Below, in pieces: positions 8,943 to 18,755 of a stretch of DNA of 64,000 nt; within the stretch, counting starts at the first letter, position 1; the number at the start of each line of letters is the position of its first letter. The position numbers and the translations under genes were made by a program. The notes below the pieces were generated by a model. That model was not told the DNA's origin. It worked only from the letters and a program-made list of their open reading frames with translations, and did no database searches. The DNA is taken from NCBI RefSeq assembly GCF_004342985.1, contig NZ_SMBO01000009.1, forward strand, positions 1 to 64,000, in the 5' to 3' direction. This DNA is from Novosphingobium sp. PhB57. Lineage in GTDB: Bacteria > Pseudomonadota > Alphaproteobacteria > Sphingomonadales > Sphingomonadaceae.

Positions 8943-10463
8943 TCAGAAGAATCCGAGCTTCCGGGGGCTGTAGCTGACCAGCATGTTCTTCGTCTGTTGG
9001 TAGTGGTCCAGCATCATCTTGTGGGTCTCGCGCCCGATGCCCGACTGCTTGTAGCCGCCGAAGGCCGCATGGGCCGGGTAGGCGTGATAGCAGTTGGTCC
9101 AGACGCGCCCGGCCTTGATCTCGCGGCCGAAGCGGTAGCAGGTGTTGGCGTCGCGGCTCCACACGCCCGCGCCGAGCCCGTAAAGTGTGTCGTTGGCGAT
9201 GGAGAGCGCTTCGTCCGCGTCCTTGAAGGTGGTCACCGAAACCACGGGGCCGAAGATCTCCTCCTGGAAGATCCGCATCTTGTTATGGCCCTTGAACACG
9301 GTCGGCTTGACGTAATAGCCGCCCGCAAGTTCGCCTTCCAGCTGCGCCGCCTCGCCGCCGATCAGGATCTCGGCGCCTTCCTGGCGGCCGATGTCGAAGT
9401 AGGAGAGGATCTTCTCGCGCTGTTCGGAGGATGCCTGCGCGCCGATCATCGTCGCGGGATCGAGCGGGTTGCCCTGGACGATGGCGGCCACGCGCTGCAG
9501 GGCGCGCTCCATGAAGCGATCGTAGATGCTTTCCTGGATCAGCGCGCGGCTGGGGCAGGTGCAGACTTCGCCCTGGTTCAGCGCGAACATCACGAAGCCC
9601 TCGATCGCCTTGTCGAAGAAGTCGTCATCGGCGGCGGCCACGTCCTCGAAGAAGATGTTGGGAGACTTGCCGCCCAGCTCCAGCGTCACCGGGATCAGGT
9701 TCTCGCTGGCGTATTGCATGATGAGGCGGCCGGTCGTCGTCTCGCCGGTGAAGGCGATCTTGGCGATGCGGCTGGACGAGGCGAGCGGCTTGCCCGCCTC
9801 CAGGCCGAAGCCGTTGACGATGTTGAGCACGCCCGGCGGCAGCAGGTCGCCGACGATCTCCGCCCAGACCATGATCGAGGCCGGCGTCTGCTCCGCGGGC
9901 TTGAGCACCACGCAATTGCCTGCCGCCAAGGCCGGGGCGAGCTTCCAGGCGGCCATCAACAGCGGGAAGTTCCAGGGAATGATCTGGCCGACCACGCCCA
10001 GCGGCTCGTGGAAATGGTAGGCGACGGTGTCCTGGTCGATCTCGCTGATCGAGCCTTCCTGACCCCGGATCACACCGGCGTAGTAGCGGAAATGGTCGAT
10101 GGCGAGAGGTACGTCGGCGGCCAGGGTCTCGCGGATCGGCTTGCCGTTGTCCCAGGTCTCGGCCGTGGCGAGGCGCTGCAGGTTCTCTTCCATGCGGTCG
10201 GCGATGAGATTGAGCACGCGTGCGCGTTCGGCGACGGAGGCCTTGCCCCAGGCGTCCTTGGCGGCATGGGCGGCGTCGAGCGCGGCCTCGATGTCGGAAG
10301 CGTCCGAGCGGGCGATCCGGCCGACGACCTGCCCGGTGATCGGGGAGATATTGTCGAAGTAGCGACCGGCCTTCGGCGCGACCCAGGCACCGCCGATGAA
10401 GTTGTCGTAGCGTTCTGCGAAGGGGGCCTGGAGTGCGGTCCGGTCCTGAACAAGTGCGTCCAC
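8943..10463 (-). CDS. NAD-dependent acetaldehyde/aldehyde dehydrogenase (ExaC/AldB-like)
   Basis: Oxidises acetaldehyde and similar aldehydes to acids. Product is 506 residues from GTG 10463, the usual size for the ExaC/AcoD group. That start follows AGAGGA with seven bases of spacing, and the enzyme sequence proper (FAERYDNFIGGAWVAP) begins soon after; the longer frame to 10556 adds unrelated residues. Hallmarks are the cofactor/general base region LELGGKSPNIFFED, PWNFPLLMAAWK, and the catalytic Cys in NQGEVCTCPSRAL. It is the first gene of an ALDH - ADH - DUF779 run. A TGTCTC-N6-GAGACA operator-like site lies about 105 bp upstream of its start. Confidence 0.93.
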   Translation of the reverse strand: MDALVQDRTALQAPFAERYDNFIGGAWVAPKAGRYFDNISPITGQVVGRIARSDASDIEAALDAAHAAKDAWGKASVAERARVLNLIADRMEENLQRLATAETWDNGKPIRETLAADVPLAIDHFRYYAGVIRGQEGSISEIDQDTVAYHFHEPLGVVGQIIPWNFPLLMAAWKLAPALAAGNCVVLKPAEQTPASIMVWAEIVGDLLPPGVLNIVNGFGLEAGKPLASSSRIAKIAFTGETTTGRLIMQYASENLIPVTLELGGKSPNIFFEDVAAADDDFFDKAIEGFVMFALNQGEVCTCPSRALIQESIYDRFMERALQRVAAIVQGNPLDPATMIGAQASSEQREKILSYFDIGRQEGAEILIGGEAAQLEGELAGGYYVKPTVFKGHNKMRIFQEEIFGPVVSVTTFKDADEALSIANDTLYGLGAGVWSRDANTCYRFGREIKAGRVWTNCYHAYPAHAAFGGYKQSGIGRETHKMMLDHYQQTKNMLVSYSPRKLGFF

Positions 10464-10567
10464 GGATATATCCTCTCTTGCGGCGCCTGGTGGCGTCTCG
10501 TCGAGGATGAGTGTTGCGCAGTGGAAAGGATTGCGGAAGCGGGTGGGGGCGGGCAAGCCGGCCCTGG

Positions 10568-10585
10568 TGTCTCACCCGCGAGACA
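10568..10585. promoter_or_regulatory. perfect inverted repeat TGTCTC-N6-GAGACA, candidate activator site
   Basis: Perfect 6+6 palindrome with a six-base spacer, located in the 166-bp gap between the aldehyde dehydrogenase start and the stop of the upstream GAF-Fis regulator gene. Its symmetry and its position about 105 bp upstream of the operon start suit an upstream activator site for that regulator. I could not find a convincing GG-N10-GC sigma-54 promoter, so the promoter type is unknown. Confidence 0.5.
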
Positions 10586-10629
10586 GTTTGCGGATTTCTC
10601 CTGAGCCCGATGACCTGAGCCCAATGGCC

Positions 10630-11601
10630 CTAGCGCGAGAGGCCGGCCTTGGCCATGCGGCGATAGAGGGTGGCGCGGCCCACGCCCAGGATGCGCGCCG
10701 CCGAACTGGCGTTGCCTCCGGCCTGCGCCAGCGCCTGGCGCAGGACGGTGCGGTCGCCGTCCTCGAAGGAAGGGCCGGACGACGCCGCGCCCAGCACCTG
10801 GTCGAGCGGACGGGGGCGGCAGAGCATGGCGTCCGTGAGCCGCAGCCGCGTACGCGCGCCGCGGCTGGCGCCGATCACCAGGTCGTCGCGGTCGGTGGCC
10901 AGGAGAGCCGTGCCGTGGACCGGATCGTCGGCCAGGAACACGATGCGCGAACCGGCGAAATGCTGGCAGAAATAATCGCGCTCGATCCGGCGGGCCGCGT
11001 CGCGCACCAGGGCGGAGACGAGTTCCGCCATCGCGGGGCCATGGTCCTGGCGGTAGCTGGAGACGTCGAGCGCGCCCGCCAGCCGCCCGTGCGGATCGTG
11101 GAGCGGGGCGTCCATGCAGCTTATGCCGACATTGCGGCTGGCGAAGTGCTGGTCGCGGTGAATGACGACGGGCTGGTCCTCGAAGAGGCAGGTGCCGATG
11201 CCGTTGGTGCCTTCCTCCGCCTCACCCCAGCGGCCGCCTTCCACAAGGCCCACCGCGTCGAACTCGGCGGCGTCGGCATCGCCCACCCGGCGGTCGAGCA
11301 CGATGCCGGTCGGATCGCTGAGCACCACGCCGCAGCCCGATCTGCCGACGGAACGATACATCTGGTCCAGCACCGGGCCTGCCACGGCCAGCAGGGCGGC
11401 ATGTTCGCTGCGCCGATGGCCAAGGGTGGCAAGGTCCACGCGGGCGCGCTTGGCGCCCGTGCCGGGATCGAGTCCATGGTGGAGGAGAGAGCGGCACCAT
11501 GACGCCGTCACGGCCGAAACGCCGGCGCTGCTCGGCGAACGTACCGCGTCGATAACCACATCGATGTGGCGCAGCTCGGGGCTGGGGCCGTTCCGACTCA
11601 T
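10630..11601 (-). CDS. AcoR-like transcriptional regulator: GAF domain plus Fis-type HTH, no AAA+ domain
   Basis: Probable activator of the adjacent aldehyde/alcohol dehydrogenase operon. Product is 323 residues. A GAF-type sensor region covers about residues 60-210 (GVVLSDPTGIVLDRRVGD, EEGTNGIGTCL, DAPLHDPHGRLAGALDVSS). The C-terminal 40 residues form a Fis helix-turn-helix (LAQAGGNASSAARILGVGRATLYRRM). The central AAA+ ATPase of sigma-54 activators is absent: there is no Walker A or GAFTGA motif. ATG 11601 is chosen because it has CAGGAGA five bases upstream; ATG 11646 is an alternative. Regulators of this truncated form commonly sit by alcohol dehydrogenase operons. Confidence 0.86.
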   Translation of the reverse strand: MSRNGPSPELRHIDVVIDAVRSPSSAGVSAVTASWCRSLLHHGLDPGTGAKRARVDLATLGHRRSEHAALLAVAGPVLDQMYRSVGRSGCGVVLSDPTGIVLDRRVGDADAAEFDAVGLVEGGRWGEAEEGTNGIGTCLFEDQPVVIHRDQHFASRNVGISCMDAPLHDPHGRLAGALDVSSYRQDHGPAMAELVSALVRDAARRIERDYFCQHFAGSRIVFLADDPVHGTALLATDRDDLVIGASRGARTRLRLTDAMLCRPRPLDQVLGAASSGPSFEDGDRTVLRQALAQAGGNASSAARILGVGRATLYRRMAKAGLSR

Positions 11602-11810
11602 CGCATCTCCTGCGCGCAGGATCACGGTTGCAACCGATGAAGTCAAACGGCTCCTCTGGGAACGGCGCGATCTCAGGGAAAATCCCGGTCCACGCGCGAA
11701 ATTTCGCAGCGCTTTTCGAACGTTGCACCGCCCTGCCCATCTGGTAGGGGAGAGGACGGCGGGACTTTGGGGCGACGAACAGGCGGCGGGCCGCTATTGA
11801 ACCATAAGGG

Positions 11811-13451
11811 ATGGAGCCGATTCAAAGGCTTTCAGGGGCGTTGGCAGATGGTCGTTTATTGCCGATGACGGCGGAACAGGACATCGCGGGGAATGAGGGA
11901 ACGCGCCGCTACCGCGCGTTCCTGAGCTATAGCCATGCCGATGAGCGCTTTGCCGGCCAGCTGCACCGCTGGCTGGAATCCTATCGTATCCCTGCGCGCC
12001 TGGTCGGCACCGTCACCCGCGCGGGGGAAGTTCCGCGCCGCGTCACGCCGATCTTCCGCGATCGCGCCGAACTGCCCGCGGCCTCCAGCCTCGACCAGGA
12101 AGTGCGCCAGGCGCTGTCGCAATCCGATGTGCTGCTGGTGCTGTGCTCCCCCGCGGCGCGCAATTCGCGCTGGGTCGATGCCGAGATCGAGCTGTTCCGC
12201 AGCCTCCATCCCGAACGGCCGGTGATCGCCGCGCTGCTGGAGGGAGAACCGGAGGACAGCTTCCCGGTCTCGCTGGTCGGCCCCGATGCGAACGGTGTGG
12301 TCCACGAACCGATCGCGGCGGATTTCCGCGCCGAGCATGACGGGCGCAAGCTGGCCCGGCTCAAGATCGTCGCCGGCCTTACCGGCATCGCGCTGGACCA
12401 GATCATCCAGCGCGATGCGCAACGTCAATTGCGCCGTGTGATTGCCATCACGCTCCTTACGGTGCTGCTTACTTTATCCATGGCCCTGATGCTGATCTTT
12501 GCGCTGCGTGCGCAAATGGAGGCGGAACATCAGCGACAGCAGGCCGAAGGATTGATCGAGTTCATGTTGACGGATCTCAGACAGCGGCTGGAAGGCGTGG
12601 GCCGCCTGGATGTGCTGCAATCGGTCAACGAACGCGCGCTCGATTTCTATGCCGACCAGTCGGACCTCAAGGCCCTCCCGGCCGACTCGCTGGAACGCCG
12701 CGCCCGCATCCTCCACGCAATGGGGGAAGACGACCACAAGCGCGGCGACCATGCCGGCGCCCTGGCCAAGTTCAGCGAGGCGCACCGCGTCACCGGCACT
12801 CTGCTGGCAGCCGATCCGCGGGATCCCTCCCGCATCTTCGCCCATGCCCAGAGCGAATTCTGGCTCGGCTACGTGGACTTCATCGCCAAGCGCTACGACA
12901 AGGCCCTGCCGCGGTTCCTGGCCTATCGGGCGCTGGCGGAACACCTCGTGCGCCTGGTGCCCGGCAACCAGGCCTATTGGCGCGAACTGGCTTATGCGGA
13001 AGGCAATATCTGCACGATCGCCGTCACCCGGAAGGGACCGGAAGAGCAGCTCGCCGAATGCGGCAATGCGCTTCGCACGATGGAGCGCGTGGCCCGGATG
13101 GAGCCGCAGGACCGCAGCCTCGATGCCGATATCGCCAACCGTCACGCCTGGATGGCGGACGCCCTGCGGGCGCAGGGGCGCGACGTGGAAGCGCTTGGGG
13201 AGCGGGCGAAGCAGGCGGCCATCGTGCAGCGCCTGGTGCGGGAAGATCCCAAGAACGCCACCTATCAGCAGGACTGGATGCTGGCGCGCTATTCGAATGC
13301 GCAATTGCTCTATAGTCTCGGCGAGAAGGGGCGTGGGGAACAGTTGCGGGACGAAGCGCGGGACGATGTCGCCCGGCTCATCGCATCCGATCCGGAAAAC
13401 AACGACTGGCGGCTCTGGCAGATGAAGCTGGCCCGTCCGTTGGAAGACTGA
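11811..13451 (+). CDS. membrane-anchored TIR-domain protein with C-terminal TPR-like repeats
   Basis: Product of 546 residues. Residues about 34-165 are a TIR domain: RAFLSYSHADERFAGQLHRW (box 1), RDRAELPAASSLDQEVRQAL, DVLLVLCSPAARNSRWVDAE. The Ser...Trp...Glu arrangement in NSRWVDAEIE matches the catalytic Glu region of TIR NAD hydrolases, so enzymatic activity is possible. A single transmembrane helix follows at about 213-235 (ITLLTVLLTLSMALMLIFAL). The rest (about 240-540) is helical, with TPR-like repeats such as HKRGDHAGALAKFSEAHRV. Topology puts the TIR domain in the cytoplasm and the repeats probably outside. ATG 11811 has AAGGG directly against it; ATG 11865 (MTAEQD) is an equally plausible start. 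Same strand as the next two genes. Function unknown: signalling or defence. Confidence 0.82.
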   Translation: MEPIQRLSGALADGRLLPMTAEQDIAGNEGTRRYRAFLSYSHADERFAGQLHRWLESYRIPARLVGTVTRAGEVPRRVTPIFRDRAELPAASSLDQEVRQALSQSDVLLVLCSPAARNSRWVDAEIELFRSLHPERPVIAALLEGEPEDSFPVSLVGPDANGVVHEPIAADFRAEHDGRKLARLKIVAGLTGIALDQIIQRDAQRQLRRVIAITLLTVLLTLSMALMLIFALRAQMEAEHQRQQAEGLIEFMLTDLRQRLEGVGRLDVLQSVNERALDFYADQSDLKALPADSLERRARILHAMGEDDHKRGDHAGALAKFSEAHRVTGTLLAADPRDPSRIFAHAQSEFWLGYVDFIAKRYDKALPRFLAYRALAEHLVRLVPGNQAYWRELAYAEGNICTIAVTRKGPEEQLAECGNALRTMERVARMEPQDRSLDADIANRHAWMADALRAQGRDVEALGERAKQAAIVQRLVREDPKNATYQQDWMLARYSNAQLLYSLGEKGRGEQLRDEARDDVARLIASDPENNDWRLWQMKLARPLED

Positions 13452-13463
13452 TCCGAATCCGGT

Positions 13464-13504
13464 CCTCGCGCCAGAAGCCGCCGGCTTCTGAAGCGAGGCT
13501 TTTC
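13464..13504 (+). terminator. composite hairpin with T-run after the TIR gene
   Basis: Outer arms CCTCGC (13464-13469) and GCGAGG (13493-13498) enclose a perfect CAGAAGCC-GCC-GGCTTCTG hairpin (13472-13490), followed by CTTTTC. It lies 13 bases after the TIR stop. It would terminate or attenuate transcription into the next gene, so the three-gene run may not be one simple operon. Confidence 0.6.
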
Positions 13505-13524
13505 AGAAGTTTAGGGGAAAACGC

Positions 13525-14004
13525 ATGTCTACGCTCAATTATACCCAGTACGGCCTCTCGCCGTCCTTCGATCTCGGCCTGTCGGACGATGCCACTGTCG
13601 TGCCGTTCCGCGTGACGCTCGAAGTCGTGGATGAGCAGATTTCGCTGCATTACGAAGTGGTGGACGGCAAGGATCTGGACTACATTCCCATCACTTGCGA
13701 CAGCAAGGTGGAGATCGAACTGGTAGGCGACCAGCTCTATTTCTCGAAGCAGTGGGATGCCATCACCACCAAGGAAGCGCTCTCCTCATTCTATGGCGGC
13801 CTTGAATACAGCAAATACGACGAGGAACTCGATCGCTACAAGGTCGTCCGCTTCCAGGCGCGTTTCAATCGCGGCGGGAAGTTCGGGACCAAGCATCCGT
13901 TCAACATCAACGTCGACCTGCTGCAGGGCACCCGCTGCGAACCCCGCTGGATCGGCCTTACCATCGATCCCGACATCAAGAACCCGCCGCCGCAGCGCTT
14001 CTGA
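13525..14004 (+). CDS. uncharacterised 159-residue protein between the TIR and SLOG-like genes
   Basis: No family recognised with confidence. The product is acidic (many Asp/Glu), has no signal peptide or membrane segment, and its alternating hydrophobic pattern (VVPFRVTLEVVDEQISLHYE, KVEIELVGDQLYFS, VVRFQARFN, NPFNINVDL-like strands) predicts an all-beta sandwich. The start ATG 13525 follows TAGGGGAAAACGC, a good ribosome site. It is 73 bp after the TIR gene and 27 bp before the TPR/SLOG-like gene, whose ribosome site is close, so it is most likely co-expressed with the latter. Its role may be a ligand-binding or bridging partner in that locus; this is inference from position only. Confidence 0.72.
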   Translation: MSTLNYTQYGLSPSFDLGLSDDATVVPFRVTLEVVDEQISLHYEVVDGKDLDYIPITCDSKVEIELVGDQLYFSKQWDAITTKEALSSFYGGLEYSKYDEELDRYKVVRFQARFNRGGKFGTKHPFNINVDLLQGTRCEPRWIGLTIDPDIKNPPPQRF

Positions 14005-14031
14005 ATTTCCAATCCTCCAAGGGGTGCGCCC

Positions 14032-15504
14032 GTGACTCTTCCTGCCCTTGCCAGAATCAGGCAGATCGCGCGTGCGGGCGACACCCTGCGGGCCTGGCGC
14101 ATGTTCGAGGAAACAGGCCTCGGCGCCTCTTCCGCCCCCGATGCGCTCAGCCTCAAGGGCCGGCTGCTCAAGGATCGCGGGCTGCGCAGCCTGGGCGGCG
14201 ACCGGGCCAGCCTGCTCGAACAGGCTCAGGAGGCCTACCTGCAGGCCGCGGGCGGCCGCCCGGCGACTTATCCGCTCATCAATGCAGCCACCATCGCCTT
14301 CCTCAACGACCGTCCCAGGGAGGCGCGGGACATCGCCGGCCGCATCCTGGACATTCTGGCGAGCGGCGCGCACGAGCCGGAGACACGCTACTGGCTTGGC
14401 GCGACCGAGGCCGAGGCGCTGCTGCTGCTGGACGATCCGCAGGCGAGCCGCGAAGCGCTGGAACGGGCCATGCAGGCGGCCCCGGAGGCTTGGGAAGACC
14501 ACGCGGTAACGCTGCGACAGTTTCGGCAGATACTGGAACGGCTGGGCCGGTCGCCCGACTTGTTCGATCATCTCCAGCCGCCGCCCAGCCTCTATTTCTA
14601 CGGGATCATCGGTCTTCCGGACGACGAGGCCGAAGTGCGCGCGAAGCTGGAAAGCGTGCTCGACGAGATCCGGCCGGGCGCCGTTTTCGGCGCATTGGCG
14701 GCCGGTGCGGACATCCTCGTGGCGGAAATGGCGCTGGCGCGCGGCGCCAGGCTTCATGTCGTGCTGCCGACGGCGATCGCACGGTTCCGGGAAATTTCGG
14801 TCGCGCAATACGACAGCCAGTGGGGCGAGCGGTTCGATCGCCTGATCGAGGAGGCCGACGTGGTCGAGGTGCTGGGCGGCAATGCCGGCCTGTCCGAGGC
14901 GGCGATCCTGAACGGCGCGCGCGTGGCCATGGGGCTTGCCTTGCGCCATGCACGAAGTCTGGCGACACGGGCCTTGGCGCTCCATGTCTCGCGCCCGACC
15001 GACGATCCGGCGCTGGCCGAAACGGAATGGCGCGCGCAGGACCTGCCGGTCTGCAAGGTGAACCTCGAAAACTGGCTACCGGCACGGGGCGGGGCACTGG
15101 ACCCGGCCTCGAACCTGGCGATCGTCGCTTCCGCGGAGCCGCTGCCCGCGATTGCCGGTCATGAACCCGTCGCGCAGGTGCATGGGGAAGGTGGTGAAAT
15201 CCTGGGCTTTGCAGACCTGGTGACGGCCATGAGCTATGCGGAGGCGGCCCTGCGACTCGCGCCGGAGGTCCGTCTGGGGCTCGACAGTCGGGCCGTGGCG
15301 GTGGAGGAAGCGCTGGAAGCCTCGGGCGAACTGGCCGTTCTGCTGGCCCGCGCGGCCCCGCCGGGCAGCATCTGCGCATCGTGGCCGCAAGTGGCCGCGC
15401 TGGATATCCTGGCGCCGCGCTACCGTTTCGAATCGGCGGGGGAGATCGTCACGAGCCTTGGCGACGTGCCGATCGGGTTGTTCTGCCGCCTCACTGCCGC
15501 CTGA
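14032..15504 (+). CDS. TPR/TRAFs-binding-like protein with SLOG-like Rossmann domain and degenerate cyclase-like C-terminus
   Basis: Product of 490 residues from GTG 14032, with AAGGGG seven bases upstream. Residues 1-170 are helical repeats (RAGDTLRAWRMFEETG, AREALERAMQAAPEAW-like) resembling the DUF4071/TRAFs-binding region. Residues about 185-320 look like a SLOG Rossmann domain that binds nucleotides: YFYGIIGLPDDEAEV, then FGALAAGADILVAEMALARG and HVVLPTAIARF, then EEADVVEVLGGN. The last 100 residues follow the pattern of the end of class III nucleotidyl cyclases (AARLAPEVRLGLDSR-like helix, APPGSICASWPQ, YRFESAGEI, PIGLFCRL), but the metal-binding aspartates expected in the first half of such a domain are not present. 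I infer a catalytically dead cyclase-like module. It is convergent with a Crp/Fnr regulator 18 bp away. Confidence 0.75.
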   Translation: MTLPALARIRQIARAGDTLRAWRMFEETGLGASSAPDALSLKGRLLKDRGLRSLGGDRASLLEQAQEAYLQAAGGRPATYPLINAATIAFLNDRPREARDIAGRILDILASGAHEPETRYWLGATEAEALLLLDDPQASREALERAMQAAPEAWEDHAVTLRQFRQILERLGRSPDLFDHLQPPPSLYFYGIIGLPDDEAEVRAKLESVLDEIRPGAVFGALAAGADILVAEMALARGARLHVVLPTAIARFREISVAQYDSQWGERFDRLIEEADVVEVLGGNAGLSEAAILNGARVAMGLALRHARSLATRALALHVSRPTDDPALAETEWRAQDLPVCKVNLENWLPARGGALDPASNLAIVASAEPLPAIAGHEPVAQVHGEGGEILGFADLVTAMSYAEAALRLAPEVRLGLDSRAVAVEEALEASGELAVLLARAAPPGSICASWPQVAALDILAPRYRFESAGEIVTSLGDVPIGLFCRLTAA

Positions 15505-15522
15505 TCGCAGCGCGAATCGTTT

Positions 15523-16182
15523 TCAGCAGATCAACTCGGCCAGCATGCGCGGTGCATGGATGGTGAGTTGCTCGTCGTCGCGGCTGATGATCCCGCGGCG
15601 GATCAAGGCGGCGATGGCGCGCGACGCCGTTTCGCGGGTGGTGTTGGCGCCGAGCGCCAGAGTGGTGACCCGGGGCGAGGGCACGATCCGGTCGCGACCG
15701 TCGGCCAAAGCGACCAGTTCGGCATAGACCCGCCCGGCCGCACTATACGTCATGCGGGTTACCATGCGGTCCAGCGCGCGGTCCAGCTGGCGGGCGAGGA
15801 GCCGCGCCATACCCGCCGCGATCTGGACGTTTCCGGCCACGAGTTCGGCGATTTTCGGGGCTTCGGCGCAGAGTAGCTGGCAATCCAGCAAGGCGCTGAT
15901 CTCGGCGCGGTGCACCGTGGCGGCCGGATAGGCGCCGAAGAATTCTCCAGGCCCATGCTGCGCCACCTGCTGGCGCTGCCCTTCCAGCCCATATGTCTCG
16001 ACTCGCAGTGCGCCGTCGATGACCAGCCAGCAATTGTGCGAGGGTTCGCCCTGGCGGGCCAGGATGTCCTTGGTGGCCAGGCGCTGCGGAATCAGGACGC
16101 GGGCAAGGGACTCGGCAGATTGCCGATCGCACCGAAAAATCGCCCCGATAGCCTCGATCTGACTTTCGAAATCCAAAGACAC
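15523..16182 (-). CDS. Crp/Fnr-family transcriptional regulator
   Basis: Product of 219 residues. The N-terminal cNMP-binding beta barrel covers about residues 15-125 (LARQGEPSHNCWLVIDGALRV, HGPGEFFGAYPA); a long dimerisation helix follows; and a winged helix-turn-helix covers about 150-215 (TLALGANTTRETASRAIAAL). The N-terminus lacks the four-cysteine cluster of Fnr proteins, so an oxygen-sensing iron-sulfur cluster is unlikely. The phosphate-binding segment of true CRP (RSA in the PBC) is replaced by AYPAATVHRAE, so cyclic nucleotide binding is uncertain. It is convergent with the SLOG-like gene. A GTGA-N6-TCAC site about 100 bp upstream of its start suggests autoregulation. Confidence 0.9.
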   Translation of the reverse strand: MSLDFESQIEAIGAIFRCDRQSAESLARVLIPQRLATKDILARQGEPSHNCWLVIDGALRVETYGLEGQRQQVAQHGPGEFFGAYPAATVHRAEISALLDCQLLCAEAPKIAELVAGNVQIAAGMARLLARQLDRALDRMVTRMTYSAAGRVYAELVALADGRDRIVPSPRVTTLALGANTTRETASRAIAALIRRGIISRDDEQLTIHAPRMLAELIC

Positions 16183-16279
16183 AGCCCCTTAGCCGATGCG
16201 GCGAACGCCGCACGACTGCATCGGGCTTAACCCATCCAGGCGGGTTAGGGGAAGAAGCTAGGTGTCGATTCCTGATGAG

Positions 16280-16297
16280 GCGTGATCCCCGTCACGC
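16280..16297. promoter_or_regulatory. Crp-like palindrome GCGTGA-TCCCCG-TCACGC
   Basis: Perfect 6+6 inverted repeat with a six-base spacer. The inner GTGA-N6-TCAC has exactly the half-site and spacing of CRP operators. It lies about 100 bp upstream of the Crp/Fnr gene, where autoregulation would be expected. It could equally control a transcript reading rightward to the terminator at 16385. Confidence 0.5.
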
Positions 16298-16407
16298 GCC
16301 AGGGGCAATTCAAGGCGTACACAAATGGCGCGACCCGAAGGCGGCTCGTACAGAGCAGCCCTATTCCTTGGCCCGGAGGTCTTTATGGCCTTCGGGCCAT
16401 TTTTTTA
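16298..16407 (+). ncRNA. possible small RNA ending at a strong intrinsic terminator
   Basis: There is no credible gene between the Crp/Fnr start and 16385, yet a textbook rho-independent terminator sits there on the plus strand. A terminator without a protein gene in front of it often marks the 3' end of a small RNA. The 5' end is a guess: the palindrome at 16280-16297 could overlap its promoter. No known RNA family was recognised. Confidence 0.22.
16385..16407 (+). terminator. intrinsic terminator ATGGCC-TTCG-GGCCAT-T7
   Basis: Six-base-pair perfect stem closed by the stable UUCG tetraloop and followed by seven T residues, the strongest rho-independent terminator in the window. No protein gene precedes it on the plus strand. 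Confidence 0.85.
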
Positions 16408-16898
16408 TGTGCCGACGTGCTCGTCGAGGGCTTCATGAAGCGCCTTTGCGAGTTTCGCGGCCGGGCGATGCAGTTTCAGGCTTCGGTATGGAAGGGCCTT
16501 GTTTCGGCCTCTTTATCAGCGTGCGAACGTTTCGAAGTGCGACCCGAGGACGGGTTTGGAAGTGCGGCTAGTTCTTGTTTCGTCGCAATGAATTGCTGCC
16601 GCAGAGCTGCCATCCGAACAAGTGAAAAAAAAGTCATTGCGGTGTTAAAAAGGCAGTATTCCGAAGGACATCGGGAGTGTCTGCTGGTGCCGTTGCACCT
16701 GACCGAATGTGCCGGTCTTGGCGGAACTCCTTCATTCCATTCGAAGAAAAGGATCCCGGGCCGTGGTTTGCACGGTTCCGGACAGAGTAGACCGGAACGG
16801 TCCTTTCTTGAACGCGGCGGCAGTTGGCCCGGCCGGCTGCATGGCCCCGACGCCTTCTTCCGGCGCCGGGGCGATGCATCGACCTGGCTTTGCCTGCC
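16408..16898. other. 491-bp gap without a recognisable gene
   Basis: Lower GC content than its surroundings, including an A-run near 16624 and the stretch TTAAAAAGG. An open frame of 240 codons crosses the region but its translation resembles no protein family, has an odd Cys/Arg-rich composition and runs into the antisense of the M28 peptidase, so I do not call it. It may hold the 3' untranslated region of the peptidase gene. Nothing else is visible. Confidence 0.5.
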
Positions 16899-18593
<1,695 letters not shown>

Positions 18594-18755
18594 CGATACT
18601 CCTTGGCCGGTCGGCCGTTGATGGCGTGCTGAATCGGGTCGATCCAAGGCGGCCGATGATGCCGATCCCCCGACGTATGTCGATATGTATACCTTATGAT
18701 TTCGACAGTCGCGGCCGCCGAATGCCTGCACTATCGACGATGGACCGCGATCCGA

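Noticed and set aside
10464..10473. Palindrome GGATATATCC before the aldehyde dehydrogenase start as an operator
   Set aside because: It overlaps the ribosome site and spacer; ten bases of AT-rich symmetry is weak and explained by translation signals.
10464..10567. Sigma-54 promoter for the aldehyde dehydrogenase operon
   Set aside because: No convincing TGGC-N-TTGC pair with the right spacing was found, and the regulator lacks an AAA+ domain.
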